Assembly (NCBI GenBank): GCA_948442695.1 | Contig: CAOJSF010000010.1 | Coordinates: forward strand, 1 to 40,412 | DNA length: 40,412 nucleotides | Direction: 5' to 3' | DNA from: an uncultured Clostridia bacterium | GTDB lineage: Bacteria; Bacillota; Clostridia; Christensenellales; UBA1242 | Shown: positions 24,271 through 32,395 of the stretch, piece after piece | How positions within the stretch are numbered: position 1 is the stretch's first letter | How the letters are laid out: the number at the start of each line of letters is the position of its first letter | The notes under the pieces: model-generated | Seen by the model: the letters and a program-made list of their open reading frames with translations, nothing else | Told to the model about the DNA's origin: nothing | Database searches by the model: none | Made by a program: the position numbers and the translations under genes

Positions 24271-24927
24271 ATGTCAAAATGGTCGATATTATATGAAAAT
24301 GAGATACTTTTAACCACTGCAGACAATTATATAAAGGAAAAACTTAAGACTAAAAAGAATATAGTTAAATTAGTAAATAAATATTCTTGTAAAAATCACC
24401 ATATAGTTGAATTTGGCTCAGGAACAGGTGTTTTGGCGTTGCATATTTCCAGTCAAAACAATAACAAAGTCATTGCAGTTGACAAAGATCAAGAAATGAT
24501 TGAATTAAGCAAAAAATATTTTATTGAAAAATTTGAGAAAAGAAATATTGATTTTGTTTGTAAAGACATACGAGATTTTGTTTGCGATGAAAAAATTGAT
24601 GTATGTTATAGCATAGGTGTTTTAGAGCATTATGATGATTTAGAAATAAAAGAATTAATTATCAAACAACTTTCATTCAGTCAAATAGTGATTTTTGCAA
24701 TACCTACAAAATATTTTGATAAAAATAATAAAATGTATGGAGATGAAAGATATCTACATTTGTCTCAATGGAGAAAAATCATAAAAAAGGCTAATGCTAA
24801 AATTTTGGAAGAGTCATCATATCATTATTTGAATTTAATTCAAAGAGTTTTTAATTTAAAAAAATATTTCAAACCAAATCCAGTGCATATTTTTGTGATT
24901 GCAAAAGATTCGCCACTTAATAAATAA
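24271..24927 (+). CDS. Class I SAM-dependent methyltransferase
   Basis: A 218-residue Rossmann-fold methyltransferase. SAM motif I is VEFGSGTGVLAL (residues 46-57), Asp71 ends strand 2 (VIAVDKDQEM), and motif III-like VCYSIGVLEHYDDLE is typical of small-molecule or lipid methyltransferases. The substrate is unknown. The ribosome site is weak (GAGTG). It lies 63 bp after rnhA and ends before a strong hairpin terminator, so it may be a tail gene of the HIT-rnhA unit or independent. Confidence 0.85.
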   Translation: MSKWSILYENEILLTTADNYIKEKLKTKKNIVKLVNKYSCKNHHIVEFGSGTGVLALHISSQNNNKVIAVDKDQEMIELSKKYFIEKFEKRNIDFVCKDIRDFVCDEKIDVCYSIGVLEHYDDLEIKELIIKQLSFSQIVIFAIPTKYFDKNNKMYGDERYLHLSQWRKIIKKANAKILEESSYHYLNLIQRVFNLKKYFKPNPVHIFVIAKDSPLNK

Positions 24928-25004
24928 TTCTAAAAACATAGCAGTGAAACAAAGCACTTTATAAACAAATCTTGAGAACGAATCATTACAAATTATTTTC
25001 TTAA

Positions 25005-25034
25005 TAAAAAACATACCATCTGGTATGTTTTTTG
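25005..25034 (+). terminator. Intrinsic terminator after the methyltransferase gene
   Basis: AAAAAACATACC, four-base loop, GGTATGTTTTTT; symmetrical, so it could also serve the minus-strand gene beyond. Confidence 0.85.
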
Positions 25035-25143
25035 TTTGCTTGTTTAAATAATTTATAACTTTTACATCTTTTCGCTTGCAATGAAAAATTTAGTATTCGC
25101 GTTTAAAAAAATACGAAATTAAAAAGCAAATAACTTTTGAGAA

Positions 25144-25701
25144 TTAGTCGACATTGATAAGTTTTTCATAGATGACTTCATAAATGCTGGGTGCATTTGT
25201 TTTCCATTTATGGACTGCTTCATTTGCACTCTGTCTTGTTGGAGCCTTGATTGTCAAAACAAACATAGGGGCGGTAGACTGAGGCTCATAAATCTTTAGT
25301 TCTACATTATAAGAGCCATCATCATTTTTTCGATAGGTTGAACTATATTCCTGTGAAGATTTGACATTAAGTTTGTTTGCTTGAAGATATGCTGATATTT
25401 CTTCACGCTTCTCAAGTGAAAGTCGTCTATAAAGATGTGACAAACATTCTCGACCTTCATAGGTGAGAGCAAAAAGTTCTTTACTGTCTTTGTCGTTGCT
25501 GATTTTATATAGAAGTTTTGCATCTACTAGGTCATGTATGATTGTCTTGCAATCCATATAATTTTTAATCCATTCGTTTTTAATAGAGCAAATATCTAAT
25601 ATGGAATCTTCGGTAAGTGGAAATTCCATTTTATCAACAACAAACAGCATTGTAAGTTTATCTTGCACAATTCTTTCTTTTTCGTTTGGTAATTTGTTCA
25701 T
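25144..25701 (-). CDS. DUF4364 winged-helix protein
   Basis: A 185-residue protein of the DUF4364 type found across Clostridia. The N-terminal winged-helix region covers about residues 12-90 (FPLTEDSILDICSIKNE..., IHDLVDAKLLYKI, LTYEGRECL), followed by a helix and a beta-rich C-terminal domain (DGSYNVELKI, MFVLTIKAPT). A regulatory role is guessed from the winged helix, not shown. The start is ATG 25701; upstream in-frame codons to 25752 run through the promoter. The -10 box ends seven bases before this ATG, so the transcript should begin at the start codon. Divergent from the next gene. Confidence 0.85.
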   Translation of the reverse strand: MNKLPNEKERIVQDKLTMLFVVDKMEFPLTEDSILDICSIKNEWIKNYMDCKTIIHDLVDAKLLYKISNDKDSKELFALTYEGRECLSHLYRRLSLEKREEISAYLQANKLNVKSSQEYSSTYRKNDDGSYNVELKIYEPQSTAPMFVLTIKAPTRQSANEAVHKWKTNAPSIYEVIYEKLINVD

Positions 25702-25708
25702 ACATAAT

Positions 25709-25736
25709 ATTATATCACAATTTTTAAATAAATCAA
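25709..25736 (-). promoter_or_regulatory. DUF4364 promoter, leaderless
   Basis: On the minus strand, TTGATT (25736-25731), a 16-bp spacer and TATAAT (25714-25709). Seven bases lie between the -10 box and the ATG at 25701. Confidence 0.7.
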
Positions 25737-25746
25737 ATTCTTTTAT

Positions 25747-25775
25747 TTGCATTTTTATTTTTTATGTGTTATAAT
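25747..25775 (+). promoter_or_regulatory. Promoter of the 25836 hypothetical gene
   Basis: TTGCAT (25747-25752), 17-bp spacer, extended -10 TGT-TATAAT (to 25775); divergent from, and about 10 bp away from, the DUF4364 promoter. Confidence 0.7.
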
Positions 25776-25835
25776 TTATTTTGTAACGAAAAATATTGAC
25801 TATTTAATGCTTTTAAGTCAAAAATGTGAGGATTT

Positions 25836-26549
25836 ATGGAAAACAACAACTTTCAAAACTTTTTAAATTCTATTGATGAACTTATAAACTGCAAATTTTT
25901 GGTGGCAGAATATAAACTTCAAAAGATGCTACAAGAACTTGCAAATACACAGGAGATTTGTTCACTTATAGGTGAGTGCTTAGAATCATTCAATCGAGAT
26001 AGAGAATTTTCTAAGTCTTTTGTTCAAGATGGCAATGGTGAGTTTATGTTTATTTTGCCAGATGAAGAATATAAAATTTTGGCTTTGATTTTTTGCACAC
26101 TTGTTGATATTGATGCAAAGAAGATTGATTTTACAGATTTTGTAAAAAGATTTTTTGGTAATAGTGAAAATCCATACAACAGTTTTGTAAATTCAATGAT
26201 AATCCCTTTTAAACGCCTTATTGTTGAGGCCTTTGGTTTTTTAAACAACTCTGAAAATGCTCAAGAAATTGAAGAGGGTGTTGAAGAGGAAGGTTATGAT
26301 GATGAAACCGAAGTAGATTCGGATATATTTGACCATGCACAAAAAATTGCAGTGCAAATTATGAGTCAACTTGAATATGCAAGAAATGATTATTCAAATG
26401 AAATGGCAATGCAAATTTGCAGAGCGATTGTAAAAACTTCTTCTATGTGCGACATTGATGTGACATATTCACTTGTTTTCGCATTGAAAAATTGTAAAGC
26501 AAAACAGGTAAAATTTTTAATAAAAGAACTTTATGATTTGTTTAATTAA
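25836..26549 (+). CDS. Conserved-looking hypothetical helical protein
   Basis: A 237-residue cytoplasmic protein I do not recognise. It has two helical domains, residues 1-140 and 165-237, separated by a very acidic linker (EIEEGVEEEGYDDETEVDSD). No membrane segments, Cys clusters or nucleotide motifs are seen. The ribosome site GTGAGG is well placed before ATG 25836, the promoter is good and a terminator follows, so it is a real single-gene unit. Divergence from DUF4364 with closely packed promoters suggests linked regulation; that is inference. Confidence 0.8.
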   Translation: MENNNFQNFLNSIDELINCKFLVAEYKLQKMLQELANTQEICSLIGECLESFNRDREFSKSFVQDGNGEFMFILPDEEYKILALIFCTLVDIDAKKIDFTDFVKRFFGNSENPYNSFVNSMIIPFKRLIVEAFGFLNNSENAQEIEEGVEEEGYDDETEVDSDIFDHAQKIAVQIMSQLEYARNDYSNEMAMQICRAIVKTSSMCDIDVTYSLVFALKNCKAKQVKFLIKELYDLFN

Positions 26550-26559
26550 AAAAAATATA

Positions 26560-26586
26560 TCCTACATTAAATGTAGGATTTTTTTA
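26560..26586 (+). terminator. Intrinsic terminator
   Basis: TCCTACAT, three-base loop, ATGTAGGA, seven T. Confidence 0.9.
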
Positions 26587-26691
26587 TTTTAGAGAACCGC
26601 TTATATGAAAAGATTTTTTAGAAAATCATTTACGCATAACTTGTTGGTTTAGTCAGATATATTTAAGGTTTTTGACAAATTTTTCAAGAAT

Positions 26692-27615
26692 CTATATTAT
26701 AAAAACAAACAAGAGTGCAATAATTGTGCTTAATAGAGCATGTGTAATTTTTTGAAGAATAAATAATTTTACCGGCATTTTTAAGCGAGAAAGCATTGAA
26801 ACAGATTGTAAAATTGTAGACAAGCCTCCAAAACTTATAACAAATGTCACAGGAACTATTGCCCAAACTCCTTTATAAACATTTGCAATATCTATGCAAC
26901 CTTTTGTTATTTCAACCATTCCTTCAAAAACACTTGCTATTTGTGGTGGAAACAAGTTAAAAATTGGTGATAGAGATGTGATTACAACAAAAAAAATTGC
27001 TATAATCGTGCCTACAATTATCATGCTTATTGCTGAATCTAAAACTACAGAAGATATATCAATTTTATTTTTCTCTTCGTTTTTTTCAGATATTAAATAA
27101 TTGTCATCTTTGGCTTTCATATTTCTATATAATAATCCATTTAAGAGGGCTCCTAATATATGACAGATAAAGATTATTATCCCCAAAATGTGATTTTTGA
27201 GCATGATTGACCCAACAGCGCCTATTATAAACATAGGTCCTGAAGTGGAACAAAAACTGCACATTTTAAAGGCGTCAGATTTGGAAATTTTTCCATTTTC
27301 ATAAAGTTCTGCAGTCATTTTAGCGCCAACAGGATATCCTGAAATTATGCTTGTCAAAAAGACTAGGGCGGAAGATGAAGATGTTTTAAAAAGAAATTTA
27401 CATGGTTTTTCAAACACTCTGGAAAACTTGTCCAAAGAGCCTAAAGATGTCAAAATTTTCACAAAAAAAATAAAAGGCAAAACACTAGGCAAAACATTAA
27501 AAGCCCAGGCGGAAATTCCATTTAAAGTTTGGCTTATATATAAAGATGGAGAGATGACCATGTTTATAATGATAAACAGCACAAAAACGGTCAAAAAAGT
27601 GTTATATTTTTTCAT
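26692..27615 (-). CDS. ylbJ: Sporulation integral membrane protein YlbJ
   Basis: A polytopic membrane protein of 307 residues with about eight helices. Nucleoside-recognition (gate) type motifs are seen: NVLPSVLPFIFF, TSIISGYPVGAKM and FCSTSGPMFIIGAVG. YlbJ is a mother-cell sporulation protein needed for spore resistance in Bacillus. Location next to pta is a common Clostridia arrangement and supports the call. It is transcribed divergently from pta; no clear ribosome site was resolved for the start at 27615. Confidence 0.85.
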   Translation of the reverse strand: MKKYNTFLTVFVLFIIINMVISPSLYISQTLNGISAWAFNVLPSVLPFIFFVKILTSLGSLDKFSRVFEKPCKFLFKTSSSSALVFLTSIISGYPVGAKMTAELYENGKISKSDAFKMCSFCSTSGPMFIIGAVGSIMLKNHILGIIIFICHILGALLNGLLYRNMKAKDDNYLISEKNEEKNKIDISSVVLDSAISMIIVGTIIAIFFVVITSLSPIFNLFPPQIASVFEGMVEITKGCIDIANVYKGVWAIVPVTFVISFGGLSTILQSVSMLSRLKMPVKLFILQKITHALLSTIIALLFVFII

Positions 27616-27632
27616 TTATTGCTCCGAAAAAT

Positions 27633-27662
27633 TTGACAAAGTTGAAAATATTTTGTTATAAT
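27633..27662 (+). promoter_or_regulatory. pta-ackA promoter
   Basis: TTGACA (27633-27638), 18-bp spacer, extended -10 TGT-TATAAT (to 27662). It lies in the ylbJ-pta divergent gap, about 80 bp before pta. Confidence 0.75.
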
Positions 27663-27749
27663 TACTATTGATTATTGAGTTTAAATTTATTAAAACAACA
27701 ATATATAGATAAATTTATTCAATAAAACACAATTTTAGAAGGAATGACT

Positions 27750-28733
27750 ATGAAAATAAATGATATTTATAAAAAAGCAAAATTAATGAATAAATCAATA
27801 GTTTTCCCAGAAGCAGGATTCAGTGACAGAACTTTGCAGGCGGTAAAAACTATCCAGAAAAAAGGCATTGCAAAACCTATACTTATAGGTGATGAAAGTG
27901 CTCTTATATTAAGAGATAAAAACCTTTCTCAATTTGAAATAATAAATCCACTTACTTTTGCATCTAAAGATGAACTTGTAAAATGCCTTTATGAAAAAAG
28001 AAAGGCAAAAGGTATGACCATTGAAGAAGCAGAAGAAATGGCAAAAGACCCTTATTATTTTGCAACGCTTTTGGTAGAATGTGGTTATGCAGATGGTATG
28101 GTGGCAGGTGCTGAGGCATCAACTGCAAACACTGTTCGACCAGCACTTCAAATTATCAAAGCAAAAAAGAAGGGTGATATTGTTTCTTCTTGCTTTGTAA
28201 TGTTTGGCAAAAACAAGTTTTTAGGAGATAAATGCTTGATCTTGTCTGACTGCGGTGTAATTAAACATCCAAATGAAGATGAACTTTATCAAATTGCCTG
28301 TCAAAGTGTAGAGACATATAAATCTTTAGGATTCAATGATCCAAAAGTTGCCTTTCTTTCATTCTCAACAAATGGTTCTGCAGAAGATGAAAGTTTGGAA
28401 GTTGTAAAGAATGCTTACAACAAATTTAAAAAGTTGGGCATTCCTTGTGACGGAGAAATTCAATTTGACGCAGCAATGGTGGAAAGAGTTCATAAACAAA
28501 AATGTCCAAACAGCCCATTGCAGGGTGATGCAAATATACTTATTTTCCCAGATTTGAATAGTGGAAATATTTGCTATAAAGCCATGCAATATATGGGTGG
28601 GGTAAATGCAATAGGTCCTGCTCTTCAAGGTCTTAAAAAGCCTATAAATGACCTTTCAAGAGGTTGCACTGCAGATGATATCGTTGCAATGACTGCAGTG
28701 ACAGTTTTACAGACAAATAAGGAGGAAAAATAA
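27750..28733 (+). CDS. pta: Phosphate acetyltransferase
   Basis: Interconverts acetyl-CoA and acetyl phosphate; with AckA it forms the ATP-yielding acetate pathway of fermenters. The family blocks VFPEAGFSDRTLQAV, YADGMVAGAEASTANTVRPA, SCFVMFG, FSTNGSAEDE, GEIQFDAAMV and NILIFPDLNSGNICYK are all present. At 327 residues it is the short Bacillus-like form without the regulatory N-terminal domains. ATG 27750 is preferred over ATG 27744 because AGAAGGA directly abuts the latter. ackA starts immediately after the stop. Confidence 0.97.
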   Translation: MKINDIYKKAKLMNKSIVFPEAGFSDRTLQAVKTIQKKGIAKPILIGDESALILRDKNLSQFEIINPLTFASKDELVKCLYEKRKAKGMTIEEAEEMAKDPYYFATLLVECGYADGMVAGAEASTANTVRPALQIIKAKKKGDIVSSCFVMFGKNKFLGDKCLILSDCGVIKHPNEDELYQIACQSVETYKSLGFNDPKVAFLSFSTNGSAEDESLEVVKNAYNKFKKLGIPCDGEIQFDAAMVERVHKQKCPNSPLQGDANILIFPDLNSGNICYKAMQYMGGVNAIGPALQGLKKPINDLSRGCTADDIVAMTAVTVLQTNKEEK

Positions 28734-29924
28734 ATGAAAACATTAGTTTTAAATGCTGGAAGTTCATCTCTTAAATTTCAACTTATGGATATGAATGATG
28801 AAACATTGATTGCAAAAGGAAATTGTGAAAAGATAGGACTCAGCGATTCTACTATTACACTTAAGGCAAACGGAAATGTCAAAACTTTCGATGTAAAACT
28901 TGATAATCATCAAGTGGCAATGGAGCATGTTTTAAAAATACTTTGCGACAAAGAAAATGACATAATTTCAGATTTGTCAGAAATAGAGGCGGTGGGACAT
29001 AGAGTTCTTCATGGCGGAGAAAAATTTAAAAAGTCTACTCTTATTGATGATAAAGTTTTAGAAGAACTGAAAGAACTTATACCTTTAGGACCTCTTCATC
29101 AACCAGCAAATATTCAGGGAATTGAAGCCTGTATGAAACTTATGCCTGGTGTGCCTCAAGTGGCAGTTTTTGATACAGAATTTCATTCAACATTGCCAGA
29201 TTATGCTTTTAGATATGCAATTCCAAAAGAAGCATACACAAAGTGGGCTATAAGAAAGTATGGGTTTCACGGGACTTCTCACAAATATATAGCAGGTGAA
29301 CTTGCAAAGATTTTAAACAAGCAAGGAAAATTTATCATCTGCCACATAGGAAATGGTGCATCTATTTCTGCGGTAGACAATGGCAAATGCCTTGATACTT
29401 CTATGGGATTTACTCCACTTGAAGGTTTAGTAATGGGGACAAGATCTGGTGATATTGACCCAGCAGTTGTTGAACGCGTTATGGATATGACAGGAATGGA
29501 TATTCATGAAACTCTTAATTATCTCAACAAGAAAAGTGGGCTTTTGGGAGTAAGTGGAATATCAAGTGATATCAGAGATGTTCAGGCTCAGGCAGAAAAC
29601 AATGCTGATGCAAAACTTGCTGTTGATATGCTTTGCTATAGAGTGAAAAAATACATCGGAGAATATGTTGCTGTTTTAAATGGTGTTGATGCAATTGTAT
29701 TTACAGCAGGAACAGGGGAGAACAGACCAGAAATAAGACAACAAATTTTGGAAGGTTTAGACTGGCTGGGTATAGAAGTTGACAAAGATAAAAATTACAA
29801 CTTCAACCGCGGAGAAGTATGTGATATCACTGGCAAAAATTCAAGATGCAAAATTTTTGTAATGCCAACAGATGAAGAACTTCTCATTGCTAGAGATACA
29901 AAAACTTTAGCAAAGAAAAATTAA
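28734..29924 (+). CDS. ackA: Acetate kinase
   Basis: Makes ATP and acetate from acetyl phosphate and ADP. The ASKHA-fold signatures are LVLNAGSSSLKFQL at the N-terminus, VGHRVLHGG, KYGFHGTSHKY, CHIGNGASI, GTRSGDIDPAV and FTAGTGENRPEIR. The block usually read VFDTAFHQTMP is VFDTEFHSTLP here, a substitution close to the active site, but the catalytic His and Arg motifs are intact. Length 396 residues, normal. It is in a two-gene operon with pta, with AAGGAGG provided inside the end of pta. Confidence 0.97.
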   Translation: MKTLVLNAGSSSLKFQLMDMNDETLIAKGNCEKIGLSDSTITLKANGNVKTFDVKLDNHQVAMEHVLKILCDKENDIISDLSEIEAVGHRVLHGGEKFKKSTLIDDKVLEELKELIPLGPLHQPANIQGIEACMKLMPGVPQVAVFDTEFHSTLPDYAFRYAIPKEAYTKWAIRKYGFHGTSHKYIAGELAKILNKQGKFIICHIGNGASISAVDNGKCLDTSMGFTPLEGLVMGTRSGDIDPAVVERVMDMTGMDIHETLNYLNKKSGLLGVSGISSDIRDVQAQAENNADAKLAVDMLCYRVKKYIGEYVAVLNGVDAIVFTAGTGENRPEIRQQILEGLDWLGIEVDKDKNYNFNRGEVCDITGKNSRCKIFVMPTDEELLIARDTKTLAKKN

Positions 29925-29957
29925 ATTATTAAAATAATATAATATTAATTAAAATGC

Positions 29958-29986
29958 TTGACAATTATATAATCATTTGCTATAAT
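29958..29986 (+). promoter_or_regulatory. rpmF promoter
   Basis: TTGACA (29958-29963), exactly 17 bp, extended -10 TGC-TATAAT (29981-29986): the closest consensus match in the window, fitting a ribosomal protein gene. Confidence 0.9.
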
Positions 29987-30020
29987 ATGTCAACATGATG
30001 ATTTTTTTAAGGAGGAAAAA

Positions 30021-30212
30021 ATGGCAGTTCCAAAGCATAAGGTTTCAAAAGCAAGAAGAAATTCAAGACACTCTGCAAACTCTGTTGCAGTGGCTCCAAC
30101 ACTTGTTGAATGTCCAAAATGTCATGAGATGAAAAAACCTCATACAGTTTGCAAGAAGTGTGGAACTTACAAAGGTGAAACTATTATTGAAAATAAAGAA
30201 GAAAAGAAATAA
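30021..30212 (+). CDS. rpmF: 50S ribosomal protein L32 (zinc-binding form)
   Basis: A 63-residue large-subunit protein with the N-terminal MAVPKHKVSKARRNSRHS signature and the zinc ribbon CPKC...CKKC (Cys31, 34, 44, 47). This is the C+ paralogue. AAGGAGG precedes ATG 30021. The DUF177/YceD gene that normally stands just before rpmF is not present between ackA and rpmF. It has its own strong promoter and terminator. Confidence 0.97.
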   Translation: MAVPKHKVSKARRNSRHSANSVAVAPTLVECPKCHEMKKPHTVCKKCGTYKGETIIENKEEKK

Positions 30213-30243
30213 GAATGACATTTAAATTTTCTTATAAAGAAAG

Positions 30244-30272
30244 AAGATTCTCGAATATGAGAGTCTTTTTTT
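30244..30272 (+). terminator. Intrinsic terminator after rpmF
   Basis: AAGATTCTC, six-base loop, GAGAGTCTT with T-run (one G-U pair). Confidence 0.85.
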
Positions 30273-30603
30273 ATGTAAAAATTTTATAAAAGGGGAAATA
30301 ATTTTGATATCTCTTTTTAGATTATCCAAACTATAAAAGAAAAAATTGATGATATAAATTAATTGATTATAGAAATAATTATATACGTAACACTATATAT
30401 AGTATTTTGTATTGCATACATAATACTATATATATGCAAAGAAAGGACAAATTATAAATATAAAAATTTTTATTGCAAATTTTAAAATTTTTTGCTATAG
30501 TATAATAGTATATATTTATATATAACTTAGGTTTATATTTTTTATATAGATTGAATTAAATGAAATATGGTATTAAACAAAATATAAATTAAAGGAAAAA
30601 ATT
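30273..30603. other. 331-bp AT-rich spacer before plsX
   Basis: No ORF or RNA gene was found. It contains the palindrome ACTATATATAGT and a 12-bp inverted repeat (see the separate repeat entry), a TATAAT at 30501-30506 that may be the plsX -10 box without a clear -35, and AAAGG at the ribosome site just before plsX. No FapR-type operator was recognised. Confidence 0.6.
30382..30420. repeat. 12-bp inverted repeat with nested palindrome
   Basis: ATATATAGTATT and AATACTATATAT are perfect reverse complements separated by about 15 bases. The left arm lies inside the perfect palindrome ACTATATATAGT. There is no T-run, so it looks more like an operator or cruciform than a terminator. Confidence 0.65.
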
Positions 30604-31623
30604 ATGAAAGTAGTTGTAGACGCATTTGGTGGAGATAATGCACCTTTAGAAATTGTAGAGGGAGTTAAACTTGCACTGAAAAAAAATAAAGACCTTGAGA
30701 TAGTGCTATGTGGAAAGGAAGATATTTTAAAGCAAATGATTTCTGGATTTGAAAACCGCATTGAAATCATAGATGCTGACGAGATTATTAATAATGGCGA
30801 GCATCCAACTTTTGCAATAAGAAAGAAGAAAAATTCTTCACTTGTAAGGGCGTATGACATTTTAAAGGAAAGGGAGGATGTCATAGGTCTTGTTTCTGCT
30901 GGAAGCACTGGAGCAGTTCTTGCAGGTGCTATTATGAAGATAGGAAGAATAAAGGGGATATCAAGACCAGCACTTGCTCCTATCTTACCAACCAAAAAAG
31001 ATAGTGATGTCATAATCATTGATAGTGGTGCAAATGTTGATTGCAAGCCTGTCAACCTTTTGCATTTTGCTTTGATGGGGTCGGCTTATTATTCAATAAT
31101 TTACAATACTCCAAATCCTAAGGTTGCACTTTTAAACAATGGTTCTGAAGAGGGCAAGGGTAATGAACTCGCAAAAGAATGTTTTCCACTTCTTAAAAAT
31201 GCTCCTATTAATTTCATAGGCAATAAGGAAGGTGGAGATTTTATGAGCGGAGATGTTGATGTCATGGTGACAGACGGATTTGCTGGAAATGCTCTTTTAA
31301 AGGGAACTGAAGGTGCTGTTATGGCAGTTTTATCACTTCTTAAAAAGAGTATAAAGTCTCATTTTTGGAGCAAGATAGGTGCATTGTTTATGAGCAAGAC
31401 CTTTAAAGAACTTAAAGGTAGAATTGACATTTTGAATAAACATGGAGGTTCGCCACTTTTAGGATGCAAAAAACTTGTTGTAAAGAATCACGGTTCATGT
31501 AAACGAAACAATATTTGTTCTTCTATTGAACAGACTATTGTTCTTCATGAAAAAGGACTTATAAGCGAGATAGAAAAGGTACTTATAAACCTCAATGTAG
31601 AATCTATAGTTGAAGAAGAATAA
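30604..31623 (+). CDS. plsX: Phosphate acyltransferase PlsX
   Basis: Makes acyl phosphate from acyl-ACP, the first step of phospholipid synthesis in the PlsX-PlsY route. The N-terminal VVVDAFGGDNAPLEIVEG, SAGSTGAVLAGA, RPALAPILPT, DSGANVDCKP, GNKEGGDFMSGDVDVMVTDGFAGN and YGGSPLLG-like HGGSPLLGC are all conserved. Length 339 residues, normal. The usual downstream acpP is missing: only 92 bp separate plsX from rnc. Confidence 0.95.
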   Translation: MKVVVDAFGGDNAPLEIVEGVKLALKKNKDLEIVLCGKEDILKQMISGFENRIEIIDADEIINNGEHPTFAIRKKKNSSLVRAYDILKEREDVIGLVSAGSTGAVLAGAIMKIGRIKGISRPALAPILPTKKDSDVIIIDSGANVDCKPVNLLHFALMGSAYYSIIYNTPNPKVALLNNGSEEGKGNELAKECFPLLKNAPINFIGNKEGGDFMSGDVDVMVTDGFAGNALLKGTEGAVMAVLSLLKKSIKSHFWSKIGALFMSKTFKELKGRIDILNKHGGSPLLGCKKLVVKNHGSCKRNNICSSIEQTIVLHEKGLISEIEKVLINLNVESIVEEE

Positions 31624-31715
31624 TAGCGAGGACGTATTATTGTCTAAAAATAATTTAAATAAAAAATTAAGACAAGACAAAATTTTAAATTCTTAAAAGG
31701 AATTTTATATCAAAT

Positions 31716-32342
31716 ATGAAAACGAAATTTTATAATTTTAAAGATGAAAGTCTTTTTAATCGTGCACTTACACATAGTTCAAAATCTTCACAAAATTATG
31801 AAAGACTTGAATTTTTAGGTGATAGTATTTTAGACTTTGTAGTTGGCGAATATTTTTATCTTAATTGTGATGAAAGTGAAGGCAGGCTAAGTGTGCTGAG
31901 AAGTCATTATGTCTCTGAAAATTATCTTGCAAAAATATTTAATAAACTCAATCTTTTAAATTTGGTCAAACTGGGTAAAAGTTGTCAGGGTGAAATTTCA
32001 AAGGCAATCAAGGGTGATATTATTGAATCAATAATTGCTGCCATATATTTAGATGGTGGAATGGAACAGGCAAAAAAATTTATTTATACATATTTTGAAC
32101 TGGACAAGTATAAAGACATTGTTGATGACAATTATAAATCAAAACTTCAAGAACTTATACAAGGCAATTTTAAATGTAAAATGACCTATGATACAAAGGC
32201 GTCTAATGATGGATTTGTTTCAACTTTCTTTATGGATGAAGATGAAATTGCTTCTGGATTTGGTAGGTCAAAGATAGAAGCCGAACAGAGTGTGGCAAAA
32301 AAGGCAATTAATAAGTTGTTTTTAATAAACGATGATAAATAA
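31716..32342 (+). CDS. rnc: Ribonuclease III
   Basis: Cleaves double-stranded RNA in rRNA and mRNA maturation. The catalytic signature YERLEFLGDSILD is at residues 28-40, and KGDIIESIIAAIYLDGG gives the second acidic pair. The C-terminal dsRNA-binding domain runs from about residue 138 to 205, ending in the EAEQSVAKKAINKL helix. At 208 residues it is shorter than the usual 225-235 because the N-terminus begins right at the first helix. AAGGAATT precedes the start. rnc-smc-ftsY is a standard Bacillota order. Confidence 0.96.
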   Translation: MKTKFYNFKDESLFNRALTHSSKSSQNYERLEFLGDSILDFVVGEYFYLNCDESEGRLSVLRSHYVSENYLAKIFNKLNLLNLVKLGKSCQGEISKAIKGDIIESIIAAIYLDGGMEQAKKFIYTYFELDKYKDIVDDNYKSKLQELIQGNFKCKMTYDTKASNDGFVSTFFMDEDEIASGFGRSKIEAEQSVAKKAINKLFLINDDK

Positions 32343-32395
32343 ATCAATATGATATTGTTTGAAGAAAAAAAATACTAAACAAACGAGAGGAAAAT

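Noticed and set aside
26894..27661. Plus-strand ORFs across ylbJ
   Set aside because: They are shadows of the minus-strand membrane gene, which has a recognisable family pattern over its whole length.
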